A stretch of DNA of 64,000 nt from Pseudorasbora parva (GCF_024679245.1 NC_090187.1:27063815-27127814); one strand, 5' to 3'. Positions 11,381-23,414 are shown, counted from the first letter of the stretch. Translations and numbers: made by a program. The notes: generated from the sequence alone by a model not told the origin.

Positions 11381-11735
11381 GATTTTGACAGGCCCAGCAG
11401 AGAAGGCCCTGCTGGCCCTGACAGCCCACCACTGTCTATATATAACCGTTTAAGGGTTCCAAATACGTAGCGCCCATAGAACCTTTTCTTCTAAGAGTGT
11501 GGGTCATGGATCATTCTATAGGGGGTCGCGAGACTTTCTATGCATTCTCCTATTTTCGAATTTCGAATGTTGAATCATTATTGCCGTAACTTTCTGACTC
11601 TAATTCTAAACTGTTCTATCACAATACTGTATCACTGCTGCAAACGGCTCTTATTAAACAAGGTCCTACTCTCTTTACGCAAGCGTTTTACCCCGTTGCT
11701 TGGTAATGACAGTGTGCTCGAGATGCCAGAATTCC

Positions 11736-11973
11736 TTCTGGATTCAAACCAGACACGAATATCCAGAACTCGCAGATCGCGCAAGTTTCTCTTGCCATTC
11801 AGCACACCTATCTTTGTGAGTCAGGATTTTCAACAGTGACTGCAATGAAAACAAAAAGCAGGTATAGACTGACAACAGCTAGTTTGAGTGCAACACTACG
11901 AGTGGCCCTTTCCTCAATTCCACCGTGTCTGGATATCATCGTTTCAGAGCGGCAGTCTCAGATATCACATTAA
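11736..11973 (+). pseudogene. hAT transposase C-terminal (dimerisation domain) pseudogene
   Basis: One frame reads FWIQTRHEYPELADRAS. After a frameshift comes FLLPFST, and after another TYLCESGFSTVTAMKTKSRY followed by RL and ATLRVALSSIPPCLDIIVSE, ending ISH and a stop TAA at 11971-11973. FW...YP...A, LPFxTxYLCExGFS and LRxxLSxIxP are hallmarks of the hAT C-terminal dimerisation domain, especially the ZBED/SCAND3-like group found in fish. At least two frameshifts make it non-functional. Upstream coding sequence is not recognisable beyond about 11700, and no TIRs are visible. It could be a 3' fragment of an element or of a domesticated gene copy. Confidence 0.75.
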
Positions 11974-12166
11974 TGTGAGTAAAAATAAATAAATCAGTTT
12001 GCCTCAACAGAGCGCCATTCAGAAGTTACATGTAAAACAAAGCTATTTTTTTATATCTTCTGACTAGTAGTTGGCAGTGTGCTGAAACGCTGCAAGAAGC
12101 CTTAAGTCTTGCTTGTGGTGTCATTTACCAAGATTCGCCTCAATCCGCTAAAGTGTTGTGGAGATA

Positions 12167-12830
12167 CAGTGGTGGTCAAAACTGTTGTTACCCCTGGTGA
12201 ATATGATCAAATATGGCTGTAAAATAAAACATCTGCATTGTTTATCCTTTTGATCTTTTATTTTAAAAAGTCACAAAAGTCCATAATTTCATTGAAGAAA
12301 AAGAATTGAAAATAGTGGGTAAATCACATTAGGACATAAATGCTTTTCTCCAAAACACATTGGCCACAATTGTTGGTACCTCTAGAATGTTTAATGAGTA
12401 AAATATTAAATATTAAATATTAATATTTAGAACAACAGGTTGACAAGGAAAAATTAAATTGTTCAGCTATGATGTCTTGTTTCACAGGAGTATAAATCTG
12501 AGGAAGCACAAAGGCCAAATTCCCTTATTCATTCCTCACAATGAGTAAAACCACAGAATATAGTTCTGATGTGCAGCAAAAGATTGATGAGCTTCACAAA
12601 ATATAAAATGGATGTAGGAAAATACCATTAAAGTACTGAAAATCCCCATTTCCACCATCAGGGCAATAATTAAGAAGCTCCAATCAATGTTACGAATCTG
12701 CCTGAAAGAGGACATGTGTGTATATCGTCCTAATGCACGGTGATGAGGAAAGTTTGAGTGGCCAAAGACTCTCCAAGGATCACAGAAGGAGAATCGCAGA
12801 GATTAGTTGAGTCTTGGGGTCAGAAAGCCT
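12167..12830 (+). mobile_element. Truncated Tc1-like transposon
   Basis: It begins at a TA (12165-12166) with CAGTGGTGGTCAAAACTGTT, a Tc1-type TIR, followed by a roughly 370-bp 5' region and the transposase start at 12541. Sequence similarity ends near 12830 (TTGGGGTCAGAAAGCCT), after which unrelated AAT-rich DNA follows. The 3' half of the transposase gene and the right TIR are missing. Confidence 0.8.
12541..12828 (+). pseudogene. Tc1 transposase N-terminal fragment
   Basis: It starts MSKTTEYSSDVQQKIDELHK, the paired-like helix-turn-helix domain of a Tc1-family transposase that binds the TIRs. A stop follows at once (ATA TAA). Later pieces in shifted frames read PISTIRAI, then [13 protein letters not shown] and [13 protein letters not shown]. 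Several stops and frameshifts plus 3' truncation remove the DDE catalytic domain entirely. It is a dead copy. Confidence 0.75.
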
Positions 12831-15050
12831 AAACAAATAATAATAATTTAAAAAAAAAACTGTCCGAATGACCGAATGAGACAGTCGGGGGGACATGGAG
12901 ACATAAAGTCTGATAAAGTCAAGGGAGAAGAATGGGGAGAAGCCCATAGTGAGCCAAAAGCAACGGGAGAAAATATTTAAACAACGTGATTCAGCTTTCA
13001 CTTTCCACAACTACTAGAAGACCTACAGCTGTCAGACAGGAGGCTCACGTCACATCTACGTCGTCAAGCTCAGTCTGAGCCTGCGTAGTTCGCTCAGCCA
13101 TCAGGAAGTGAGTGCTCCTTTACTGACATCACATTCCGCCGTTGACGTCAATGGGATAGCTCTTTCCATTTCTTTTACTGTCTATGGTTGGAGATGATCT
13201 CTGCAGGACTGTTGTCCCCTAGAAGTAGGATTAGACATCCCTGTGCTAGATGGACTGAGAAACCAAATGTTGAGAAGAAGAAGATGAAAATGGATACAAT
13301 AGGTGCCTATGTATGCTTGCCCCCTACTACTACTAATAATAATGATAATAATAATAATTATTATTATTATTTATAAGATTTCAAAGTAGCTTACCCAACA
13401 ACTTGGCATGACATGCATATGGTACATACCTGGACCATGTTCATATACAGTTTTTTGACCTATAATTACTCAGAAAGTAAAGGAGTCATAACCTTAGCTT
13501 TTCAGACCAATACATGAGGCAAATGTCTCGGTTGGCTTATTCTCCTTAAGCTGTTCACTCTGATACTTGTTGACAGATCCTGTCAGTCACCTGGTGCGTC
13601 TCCTAGGTGCATGTTGTGTGTCTCTTTGGTCTCCTGCTGATTAAGAGATGTGCTTTTTCTGTTCTTCCAGCAGTCTTTTAATTTTCACACTAAAATGTTC
13701 CTCAGGTGAAACTGATAAGAATGGGTGCCAGTTGGTTACCCATGGACTGTCCTCTTGACCTTCTCCAAACCCTTTGGGTTTCCTTTATTATACACCTCAT
13801 TGCTCAGTAGACAGGTTTAGCTCACCTTTAATGTTCCACATCAGAGATCTGTGTCTCAGCTGTAAAAGAGGATGGCCCTAATCGAGAAGGGAACCTTTCA
13901 GTCCAAGCAAAGTAAAAAAAAAAAAAAAAAATGTCCCACTGCAGACTACAACATTGTGACTGATTCATTGTTTTTTGTTATCCTTACTTACATAAATTAA
14001 CTATAGTGTCCTACACCCACTAATAATTTTTGGTTTGACTATATCTGACATTATCTGGAACAATGTTGACATATCGATATCTATGACAAGAACATCAACA
14101 AACACTGATTAAGAAAACACAAGTTGTTAATGATGTTGTTGTTCATATGCTGTATTGTGAGTTTTGTAGTTGCGGGGTCGAGGACAGAATGTTTTCGCAG
14201 ATTGAACATGCTGAATTGACATTAGTATGTCTGAGAAGTGAAGTGCTGTAACGTGGTTACTGTCGGCCTTGGCCTGCATCTGAATTGGCCTTTTAAGGTT
14301 GCCAGAACAATATTTAATGTGATTTCTATGATAATTATAGACTTTTGAATAAAGTTAGGCATTGCATTTAAAGTTCATTGCAGGGTACCAGCTCCCATTA
14401 TTTTGAGTCACTTTGACCCAAGACACTTTTTAAGTTTTATGGGGGGAAAAAATAAAATAAAAAGAATCTCAATATTGGTTTGGAGTATCAATGCAAAGCA
14501 GAGAATTTGCTTTTTATTTTAGTGCATTCGACTCAATGTTTTTCTAGGTCATTCAAAAGTGATTCAAAATTATGGTCACGTTGTTGTTCCTTAAGTCTCA
14601 TTGTTTTTAAAGTCTAACTTAAAAAGTTAAAATTTGGTTCAATTGGATAAATCAGTTTAAACTGGTTTTTGGACCATAGTAGCAGGATTATTATAAATCA
14701 GTGTTAGTCTACTATAACCAGCTTGCTTGTGGTATGCCAAGTCAATCTCAGCAACTGACAGTCCTGCTGATCCATTATCTACATCAACTTGTACCAGCCA
14801 ATGACGACGTTTGTCCAGCTAACATATAAAAACGTGTAGAGAAAAGAATAACATATATGTATCACATAATATCATGTCGGTGCCATAACTGCTTTAATTA
14901 AATGTCCATGCTGTAATTGATGTGGTTTGTGGCATATATAGCTCCTATTAGTATGATTAATGATCATAATCCGTCAGAATGGATGGACCAGGAAGATAAA
15001 ATGGGACAATATTATAACATCGCGTCCCAATTAATTGTCAGACCACCATC
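12830..15050. other. Mostly unique DNA with small simple repeats
   Basis: It holds a TAC/AAT/ATT trinucleotide tract at about 13324-13372 and a poly-A run at 13913-13931. A full CRE palindrome TGACGTCA lies near 13144, in a short phrase ending TTTACTGTCTATGG that recurs widely in cyprinids. I see no exon. Confidence 0.45.
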
Positions 15051-15569
15051 TAGAAGTTTGGGGTCAGTATGATTATTATTATTTTTTTTTTTTTAAATAA
15101 ATAGAAATGAATAGTCTTATGTTTCTCCAGCAAGAATACATCAAAATGATTTAAAGTGACAGTAAAGCCATTTATAATGTTAGTAAATATTTCTATTTCA
15201 AATAAATATTTGTCAATAACTTAAACTATCAAATAACCCGGTAAAACAGTCAGGTAGACAGGTATTTTTTATTTTTTTTAATTATTTTTTTGGAGCAGCA
15301 AATCACTAAATTAGGATGATTTCTGAAGGACTATGCGGTACTGAATACTGGAGTAATGAAAATACATAAAATGTTAATATATAATATAAAATAGAAAACA
15401 ATTATTTTAAATTGTAATAACACTTAACACTATTACTGTTTTTACTGTATTTTTTATATAATATATAAGTTCAAATAAGTTCATTTGCAATTGGTGAGCA
15501 TGAAATACCTCTTTTAAAAAAATAAATAAAAATAATCGTACTGACCCCAAACATTTGAATGCTAGTGTA
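15051..15569. mobile_element. TTTGGGGTCAGTA-type MITE
   Basis: The left end TAGAAGTTTGGGGTCAGTA and the right end TACTGACCCCAAACATTTGA, then GCTAGTGTA, are inverted. The interior has the phrases AGTGACAGTAAAGCCATTTA and GCAGCAAATCACTAAATTAG of a very common fish nonautonomous family. Fragments of the same family lie at 17455-17620, 20320-20640 and 34440-34490. Confidence 0.75.
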
Positions 15570-16528
15570 CACTTAGTTAATGACCATTCAATCATTACAT
15601 TTAATTAAAATACATTTTTAAGAAAAGCATTACCAGTTTTTTTCTGTATTGGCTAAGGTCGGTGAGATGCTTGATTTGTCCCAATTTTCCCCGAACACAC
15701 TCTATTAGTTTGTCATGTTTTTTTCCAACTTAAAGTGTGATAACATCACTAATTGTGGAGAGAACAGTTGCAATATCCGCTCTGCTGTCAGATGCACTAT
15801 CTTTCAACTAATGTTAGAGCTAAGGTCATTTAACTGTATAATAAATAATTCATACCATTTTGATAAGTGTATTTTGATCCTCTGGTATCTAAAAGGGTTT
15901 GAAGGATAGATCTTATAATAAAGCTTAATTTTCTTCTAAAGTAGCCTATATAACTATAATAAATTTGGAGCTATAATGTGAGCACAGTGCAGTGTTACAT
16001 AATGAACAAGAGCAACACCTAGTGGTCGTGTCTGGAGTTTTTATGTGTGTAATAGGAAGGAGTCTGCACATCATTTCCCCTATTTCTGTAACCATAGAGC
16101 TTCAAAATGTTCAGGGACTCTCTTTCTGTCTGTCAATCCACTGTCTTCGAAAGAGCACCTCACGGAACAGTCATCTATACAGTTAATGAGAAAACACTCT
16201 CTTTTATGAGCCACATAGTGGGAAACATTCCTCAAATTCACAGGGTTTCTGCAGATATCCATGGAGACAGTAACACGCTTTGTAAAGATTCAAAAGCACA
16301 CAGTTAACTGGAAGCACATGTTGAAAACTGTAGAATTGGCTGTCTGACAATCCTGATATATCTCAGTGTTCTTAAATGATCAGTTGACTTAACTTTAAAA
16401 AAGTGAGGAAACTCGCCACCTTAAAGTTATTAAGTAATAAACTTAAAAAATTAAGGTATGTGAACTTGACAATTCAAAATAAAAAAAAATCAATTATGTA
16501 TGAAGTTTATTTACTTAGGCTATTAATT
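15570..16528. other. No gene recognised
   Basis: AT-rich DNA with scattered short frames and no recognisable element ends or motifs. Confidence 0.45.
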
Positions 16529-16532
16529 TTAA

Positions 16533-17185
16533 AGCTGCACTATGCAATTTTTTCGTCCGCTAGAGGGCGCCTATTCAAAACAAAGGTGTAGTTTGATGAC
16601 ACCAAGTTGGGACATGTGGACTTCACCTCACAGCCGGTGGAAAAGAATCGGAGGACTCGAGCAGAAATCATGTTCATGGATGCGGTTATTAATGTTACTG
16701 TAGTATGAATCAGAGCAGGACAGGGTGGTGTGGGAGCTGAGCAAGGCCACTGTTTGATGACGCTAATATAATATACAGCGATTGTGCAAACACACGCCTC
16801 GTGAGCTTGGGGACTTTTATTATGACGGGACAGAGTCACTGTCGCCATTTCACTTTTCTGGTCGTGAGTATGAGGTAATGCAGCTCTGTTTATCATATTA
16901 GATACACATGCGTTTAAGTGTGCTTAAAATTATGTTATGACGTTATTTTGTGCATTCGCTCAGCTTCTTCTGTGACACTTGTTTACACTGCTAAGAGTAA
17001 AGCGTTTCTGCAGAATAAAGCCAGGACAGACTCCCTCAGACGTCCCGGCTCCTTGGTTAAAATTTTCTCACAATTTACAAATAGTTGAAAACATTGGGGA
17101 TATTGTAAGAACTGTACAAAATATATGTAACATTGGCCTAGTGGTTTTTGGATATTTTACTGCAAAAATTCTACATAGTGCACTT
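16533..17185. mobile_element. TTAA-flanked MITE, AGCTGCACTATG family
   Basis: The ends are AGCTGCACTATGCAATTTTT and TTCTACATAGTGCACTT, inverted, with TTAA at 16529-16532 and 17186-17189. The 653-bp interior includes GGCGCCTATTCAAAAC and TCATGACCGG-type sequence (seen inverted as GGTCGTGAGTATGAGGTAAT). A partial copy in the other orientation is at 31191-31583. It is a piggyBac-like nonautonomous element with no protein. Confidence 0.8.
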
Positions 17186-17454
17186 TTAAGGCAATGGGTT
17201 ACGTCACTTTTAAGTTAAGTCAACTGATCAATTTTTTACATTGTAACTATTGATTCTTAAAGTCATCATGAAATCATAATTTCCCTAATTGAACTGTTTC
17301 ACTGATACAAATCAGATAATGTAAGTAAAATTGTAAATAAGTGGTAAATGTCATTTCATTTTGACTTCGAAAATAACAAAAAATCTACTCCCCCTCATAT
17401 TATTTGGGTGATTATCATTAAATAATGACTTGAATTTTGTTATAATATACATAT

Positions 17455-17620
17455 ATATTCAACAATTGTTGCTTTCTATTTGAATATATTTTAAAATATA
17501 ATTTATTCCTGTAATGGCAAAGCATTTGCAAAAAATGTTGGCATTTTCCAGTCTTCAGTGTCACATGATCCTTCAGAAATCGATCAAAAATGCTGATTTG
17601 CTGCTCAAGAAACATGAACC
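17455..17620. repeat. Fragment of the TTTGGGGTCAGTA MITE family
   Basis: It contains TTCAGTGTCACATGATCCTT and GCTGATTTGCTGCTCAAGAA, internal phrases of the family seen full length at 15051-15569. Neither terminus is present. A short TTAA-MITE scrap (TTTGTGTTCCACAGAA) follows at about 17690-17755. Confidence 0.65.
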
Positions 17621-17755
17621 ATTTTTTATAGGGCCATCGTCCTCTTTCGTTGGAAAAGAGCAGCTCAGACATTCTGCTAAACATCTCATTTTGTGTTCCA
17701 CAGAATATGAGTGACATATGGTGAGTAACAGATGGCAAAATTAATGTGAACTTTT

Positions 17756-18864
17756 TTAAAAAACCATCCCTTCAGCTATTCAAAGGTTTTCCCTCCAAAA
17801 CAACTATCAGATGATGTATCAATCCACTAGAGGGCAGTCTTTAGTAGCTTTACATGCACAACATAACCAATCAAGTGCTCCACTGAAACATAGTTACTGT
17901 AGAAGTCATTTATCATACTCCTGAAATGTCCAACTAATATATTAACTGCTTGACTGGTGTGATGCAATGGTCAGATATGTATATACCGTGTATGTCTAAA
18001 AGCCTGTGCCTTGAGAGTACAGTTAGTAGGCTATATTTGTTTTTTTCTTTACGTACAGAGTGACGTTAACTCCCCTGTTTTTGTCTCTGATGTGTAATTA
18101 ATATTCCAGTCATATATCTTTCTCTCCTCTAGCAACTCAAACTCCTCTCATGTGTGGGTTTAAAGTCTCTTAGAATAGTCTGACTCTGACTCACTCAGAG
18201 TGCTTCCTCTGGTCCTGTGATGAGGCAGCTGTGGATATCTGCTCCTGGCTAACACACACACACACACACACCTGCCTTGTTTCCCCCTGACACGCTGGTG
18301 CTTCAGGAGATTTGTAAGCTCTTTTGTTTTTGAAATCCTCAAAGAGCTGGCGAATGCCGACTGCAGCATGCCTGGTGTCATCGTCGCATGGGAAGACGAA
18401 TGGGACAGTGCTCTGTCCGTAAATTTACCATGCCGCTTCTGACATTTTAACCCTCTCCTTGACATTTAGGCCTGTTACCATCATTATAGCCTCACTTTGC
18501 AAGTCTGCACTTCCCCTACACTTTATAGATGCCCGTGTAACTGGCCCCATGTGTAGATATCGTAAAACGGTGATGAGATCGCTGATAAAGTTGAATGGGT
18601 GGTAGATTCATGGCCATTCGTGTCCTCTCCCGAGGCGGCCCGTGGAATTCTGTGCATTATTGCACGGTGTATTTTATGTCATACTGTACTACAAGAGGAG
18701 GATGTAGAGTAAATTTAAGACATGCGAACACCAGCAGTTCATCCCACAGTTCAATATCAAACGCAGGAGATTCATATCCGTCTGGATAACAGCCAGTTCC
18801 CTTTTGATGTCAAATTTTTCCTCTTTCTCCCACTTATACTAATTTTCTCTATTACTGTTTTTCT
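17756..18864. other. No gene recognised
   Basis: Unique sequence with a 10-unit AC tract near 18253. No element boundary or exon could be supported. Confidence 0.45.
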
Positions 18865-18868
18865 TTAA

Positions 18869-19080
18869 AGGGATACGCCACCGTTTTTTTTTTTCATTTT
18901 AAACTAAGTTATTCCCTTAAATAAAGTGAGTTGATATATGTTCTTGTGCAAAAATCCCCCTATTGATGGAAATGAGAGAGAGGGGGGAGATTTGAGGGAG
19001 GATTTTTCAGCCGTGACTTTTTACCGCGCCGAGTCGAAGTACTCTCAAGTGCTATTCCACCATACAATATATGGTGCGGT
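18869..19080. mobile_element. Left part of a TTAA-type element (GGGATACGCCACCG family)
   Basis: It starts AGGGATACGCCACCG directly after TTAA (18865-18868) and continues with AAACTAAGTTATTCCCTTAA and CCGCGCCGAGTCGAAGTACT, the left portion of a common cyprinid nonautonomous element. The right terminus is missing; the sequence passes directly into a family B fragment at about 19085. Confidence 0.6.
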
Positions 19081-19084
19081 ATAC

Positions 19085-20226
19085 CAGCGATCCCGGAGCG
19101 GTCCCAGCGATAAAGGTTCGGTCCTGCTTTGGAAGCAGCCGGTGAGTAAAACTGCTTCAAATGTCTCTGATGTTGGCTCGTCGCATGAGTAAACATCAGT
19201 AAACGACACGATCGCGTGCTTCGTCATTCAAATGCGCTAACGGACTCTATTGTTGTTCTATGTATAACGTTACACTAGTCTGACGTGCAAAACCGTTTTA
19301 CTTGCTACTGTTAAGGTTTAATCACATACAATAGTCCATAAACCGAATCATGTCCTCATAAACTGTGAGTAAAGACGCACAAATGTTGACAGACCACTAA
19401 ATACAGTACATACCACAGAGACGGACGTCCTGCTGTTGCCGTTTCTCCTGTTCAATTTATTTCAGCCTACGAATGATTCTGGATCAGTATTAGCTGAGCT
19501 CGATAGCCATGAGTTTCTCCACGCTTGAGGACATCACCGCTTTGCGCGCTTGTCATTCTTTAGCTCCGCCCACACGATACGCCTCTAGGCGCACCATAGC
19601 GGCAGCAAATTTAATTTGCCCGCAAGTGTCGTCTAGGAACTCTCAATACCCTTCTGAGCTGTATTCCCCTAACTCTTGCCGGGCCAATCACATCGTGTAT
19701 AGGGTCGGTGGGCGGGGCCATAATGACGACGGCCGAGTTGCGTTTGCGTGCTTCTAGTAAACACAGAAACTGGCGAACTGCGCCGGTCTTTCAAATCAGC
19801 TTTGACTGCAACTCTGGAAGACTTGGAGTTAAGCTTTTCTCTGAGAAAAGAACAAAGAACGGCACTGAAGTCATTCTTAAGAAGGGAAGATGTGTTCGGA
19901 GTTTAGCCGACCGGATACGGCGAATGTTTAATCTGTCAGCGAGCTCTGCTTCACCTTCGTTGCTCTGGTTGGTGTAGCGATATCCTATCGCGTGCAGAGG
20001 GAGTTTGAAAGACAATCGTTTATCCCGCCCCTCGGACTGAGCCCTGTCTATGGTGAGTTTCCAGACCAAACATCTTGATGTGGGTCTGGCTTGTCAGGCT
20101 AGGTACAGCCCATATTTCTTTTATAAATATAATAAAACTAAAGACTTATCGGAGATATGAAGGATGCAATACTACTCTATAGGTACTCAAGATTGACATG
20201 AGATTAACTGAAACTGAGTGTTTTCA
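19085..20226 (+). mobile_element. Family B fragment (copy 3), interrupted
   Basis: Bases 19085-19592 and 20104-20226 together match the minus strand of 4301-4965. They share GGTTCGGTCCTGCTTTGGAA, the donor-like GGTGAGTAAAACTGCTTC, AACGGACTCTATTGTTGTT and, at the right, GGTACTCAAGATTGACATGA. The 5' third and the terminal C-run are missing. The segment 19593-20103 is an inserted element of another family. Confidence 0.7.
19593..20103. mobile_element. Nonautonomous TIR element, family C copy
   Basis: Most of this segment matches 45200-45660, for example CTCTCAATACCCTTCTGAGC, GTCGGTGGGCGGGGCC and GTGGGTCTGGCTTGTCAGGC. It sits inside family B sequence, replacing about 26 bp relative to copy 1. 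The left end differs from the 45.2-kb copy (additional CAGCAAATTTAATTTGCCCG), so the two copies are different deletion products of one longer family. Confidence 0.65.
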
Positions 20227-20319
20227 AAGAATACCTTGTTTGCAAATTATGTGCAAATAGATACACTCAAAAGAATCAAATAATCAATAATTTTGTGAAA
20301 TACTTTTCAAATTTAAAAT

Positions 20320-20640
20320 GTCTGTTTTCTATTTTTATATATTCTAACAGTAATTTATTTCTGTGATGGCAAAGCGGAATGTTCCGCATCATTACTCCAG
20401 TCTTCATTGTCACATGATCTTTCAGAAATCATTCACAAATCATAAAAGGCTGATTTGCTGCTCACAAACATCATAAAAGGCTGATTTGCTGCTCACAAAC
20501 ATGTAGTAGCTATTATTACCAATGTTAAAAACATTCTTTACTGACACTTTCGACCCATCTAGTGTGTCTTTGCTGAATAAATGTATTAATTTCATCATAA
20601 ATCTTACTGATTACAAACTTTTGAATGTAGTGTACAGATG
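20320..20640. repeat. MITE fragment with internal tandem duplication
   Basis: This is the 3' two thirds of the TTTGGGGTCAGTA family, ending ACAAACTTTTGAATGTAGTG. A 31-bp unit around CATAAAAGGCTGATTTGCTG is duplicated in tandem at about 20438-20500. Confidence 0.65.
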
Positions 20641-22255
20641 CCTCAAAAATTCCATTGCATTCGATACAAAATATTAAACAGTGGCATTATTGCAAAGAAT
20701 ATATATAAGAATATATTTAAAGTTCAGGTTAATGTGACACATTTCTTAAGCACTTTTTTTTTTTTTTTTTAAGAATTATGAGGTCAAACATACATTGGAT
20801 CTCATTGACTCTTTAGGTGGACAAAGACATTTTCCAAAATATCATCTTTTGTGTTCCACCAATGAAAGAAATACATGAAGTATAGGAACATTTGGGTGAA
20901 TGTGCTAAGTGTGCGAGCCTTTTCTGATTGATTATCAACTGAGTTGATAGATTACTAATGCTTCACCACCTTAATAATATTTAGACTTAATCTAATGTAC
21001 TTCTTATAGACTTATAATGCCTTATGATACACAAAGCAAGGTATAAGATATATATAGTCATTAATAGACATGGTTTTAAAAGTACAATTATTTTTCCAAT
21101 GTATCCACCTTGGCTCGATTCATTATCAACCTGTTCAAACCTCTATAAAGTTATGTTTAGAGAATAATGGAGAATAATGTTTTGAAACTTGGGAGTTTGA
21201 AAAGGTGCAGACTAAAGTCTGTCTCTCCCTCTTTAAACTGTGTCCAAAATATTTTCAGGGAATGCTTGTATTAAAACAGTAACATATAGTAATAATTGCC
21301 TCAGTTCTTGCCAAGCACACCTGTTCCTGGTTAATAATGAATAATACATTTCAAGCCAACATAGTCCATTATATGTTGTTGTTTCAATGGCTAAATGGCC
21401 CATAAAATGACCTGGTATCCTTTGAAGAATCTTGGAGTTTATATTGGCGCAAGTGCAAATTATCAGTAAAGATCTAAATGTAAGAACATGCCCAATGAGA
21501 AAGATATAGACATAGATTTCCATGTACGAAAACATAAACCTTGTTGTTTTATTATTCAAGTAATTTGTCACAAGCAGTGGACATTTTTGTTGATAGTTGA
21601 TCATGTTCTGATTAAATAGAACGTGAAATCTTTGGACGGTGATAATACAGTAAAAGAATATTTACTCTCTAATGGAGTTCTAATGTCATGTTTTGAGCTG
21701 GAAAGATGATTTGGCGAGTGTGTGTTTGAGTAATCGGGACAGTGCTGTGTTACTGCTCGAAACCCTGCTGCTTTACTGTCAAAGAGATTTTCCTTTTGTA
21801 GGCTTAATGCCAAAAACAGTTGGTTTTACACAAACACACTTACCCCAGTTGTGGTTTTTATCGGCCCTTTAAACAAAATCTTTTGTCTTTTATCATAATG
21901 AGTACAGTGCTGCTATAAACTTTAAATAGTTCAGTTAGACTTTTGTGGCTTAGAGTGATCCATCAGGGATTGCGGCTGTAACAGTTATATTCTGTTTTTC
22001 GTTTAATAGGCCATAAATGAGATTGGTCATGGCCTTACGAGAGCCTTCGGTACTGAACTTTTATTACACAAGTCGGTACTTGTGATTTGCAAATCGGAAA
22101 CTGTGTTTCTAAATGTACGTTTTCCCTTTTGTTGACGTGTTCTGCAGGATATTTTTTAATTAATACCTTTTTTTATATGACATGTTGGATTCTCCATGAC
22201 TTGGTGGTAAATTTAAACTTGTATTGTTCCCTTTAAATCATAAATCTCATTACAT
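20641..22255. other. No gene recognised
   Basis: AT-rich DNA with a poly-T run at about 20754-20770 and a short MITE scrap near 20845-20900 (TCTTTTGTGTTCCACC). The 123-aa minus-strand frame at 21233-21604 has no recognisable motif and is probably chance. Confidence 0.45.
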
Positions 22256-22267
22256 TGCAGTGGCCTA

Positions 22268-22405
22268 TTGCAACCAGCCAGAACATCCTAGCAAACACAG
22301 AGAACACACTAACTACCACCTAGAGTGCCCTAGCAACCACCCAAAACATAAATCATCTACTGTCCCATTTCAGTCTTCCAGAAAACCCTTGTAACCACCC
22401 AGTAG
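22268..22405. repeat. Degenerate CCTAGCAACCACC repeat
   Basis: Imperfect tandem units around ACCCTAGCAACCACCCAGAA (for example CATCCTAGCAAACACAGAGA, TGCCCTAGCAACCACCC, CCCTTGTAACCACCCAG). A related stretch is at 25420-25490. This low-order repeat is frequent in cyprinids. Confidence 0.6.
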
Positions 22406-22729
22406 CCGTTTTTCCACTGTCAGGCCAGTGCGAGCCAAGGCTAACAGCAAACCTGATGGGGCCAATATCCTCGGACCTCTAGCTGTGATGCCAAAATCAA
22501 GCTGAGTTTCCCCTGTCGGGCCAATAATGCTACCCTTAAACCCACCCTTCACACACCTCCATAGAGCATTGTCACACAACCCCACAATTTCACTAGCATT
22601 GGTAAGCTAGCTAGATCACAAAATAAACACGACACATAGGGATGTTTGGGGTTTACTTAAAGACCCCAGCTTTGATATCTGACCAATGCTTTATGATAAA
22701 AGTTGCAGTGACAAAAAAATGCACATTAA

Positions 22730-22820
22730 AGGGTTATTTCACCCCAAAATGAAAATTCTGTCATCATTTACTCTGTATGAGTTTCCTGTTCTGCTGAGCA
22801 CAAAATAAGATATTTGGAAG
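22730..22820. mobile_element. End fragment of a TTAA-type MITE
   Basis: TTAA (22726-22729) is followed by AGGGTTATTTCACCCCAAAA and TGAAAATTCTGTCATCATTT, the standard end of a very common cyprinid MITE. Similarity fades after about 22820 and no partner end is present. Confidence 0.65.
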
Positions 22821-23414
22821 AATGTTTGTAACATTCGTTTGGTATCAACAAAGACACAGGGATGAAACATGAAAACCAATTGAATACATGATATTATTAT
22901 ATTAATTTAATTATAATCATATATGATTTGTCTTAGTTCTTCAAGCAGTCTCTGGTACTTTCCAGAATCATGTGTATTTATTATGACAGTGGTTAGCATA
23001 GCCTTTAGCATCACATATAAATATATTGCTGTCTCATACATTGATCAGAATCCCCATCAGATTGAAATAATAAGTCATTTCAGCCACTTGCTAGTGTCTA
23101 AAAGTGAGTTTTGAGCTATTTATTTTAATGTCTACATTTTAAGGTTAGTTAGTAGCTCGGTACGTTAACATGAAAATAAGCAGCATACTTGACCCTCTAC
23201 TGACTCTGATAAACTCTGCATTTGTCGATGACCACTCCTCAAGCCCCAGTTAGCCCACTTTATGTATTCGGCAGGCCACAAACCCCTGGCCATTCAAGCC
23301 CTGATGAGGCCCGATCAATCTTTGGAAGTGACAAAGGCAACATGACATCTTGACTTTGCTCAAACATACATGCCACTTTCTAAAGCCAAGTGGCGTGTTA
23401 TCTGTACGCATTTT

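Larger units (their letters stand above)
8485..11434. mobile_element. hAT element with 8-bp TSD TCTATATA
   Basis: The left end CAGTAGCGTACCGTGGGG and right end CCCACCACTG are imperfect inverted repeats; just inside, both carry the shared GGGCC/GGCCC block. They are flanked by identical TCTATATA at 8477-8484 and 11435-11442. An 8-bp duplication and CAG...CTG ends are the hAT signature. The internal part at 9270-9480 seems to be original element sequence. No transposase remains. It carries an AC array, a common cyprinid repeat, AT arrays and a probable LTR insertion. Confidence 0.85.
8151..11499. mobile_element. Outer TIR element split by later insertions
   Basis: The left end CACTCTTAGAAGAAAAGG matches the inverse of the right end CCTTTTCTTCTAAGAGTG over about 30 bp, including TTCTAT and GCGC just inside. 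The element's own sequence is only 8151-8206, 8379-8476 and 11443-11499; the rest is inserted DNA. It is a short nonautonomous element. The target duplication is unclear, so the superfamily is unassigned. Confidence 0.6.

Noticed and set aside
21233..21604. 123-aa minus-strand frame
   Set aside because: AT-rich, no motif, no neighbouring exon or splice signals I could defend.
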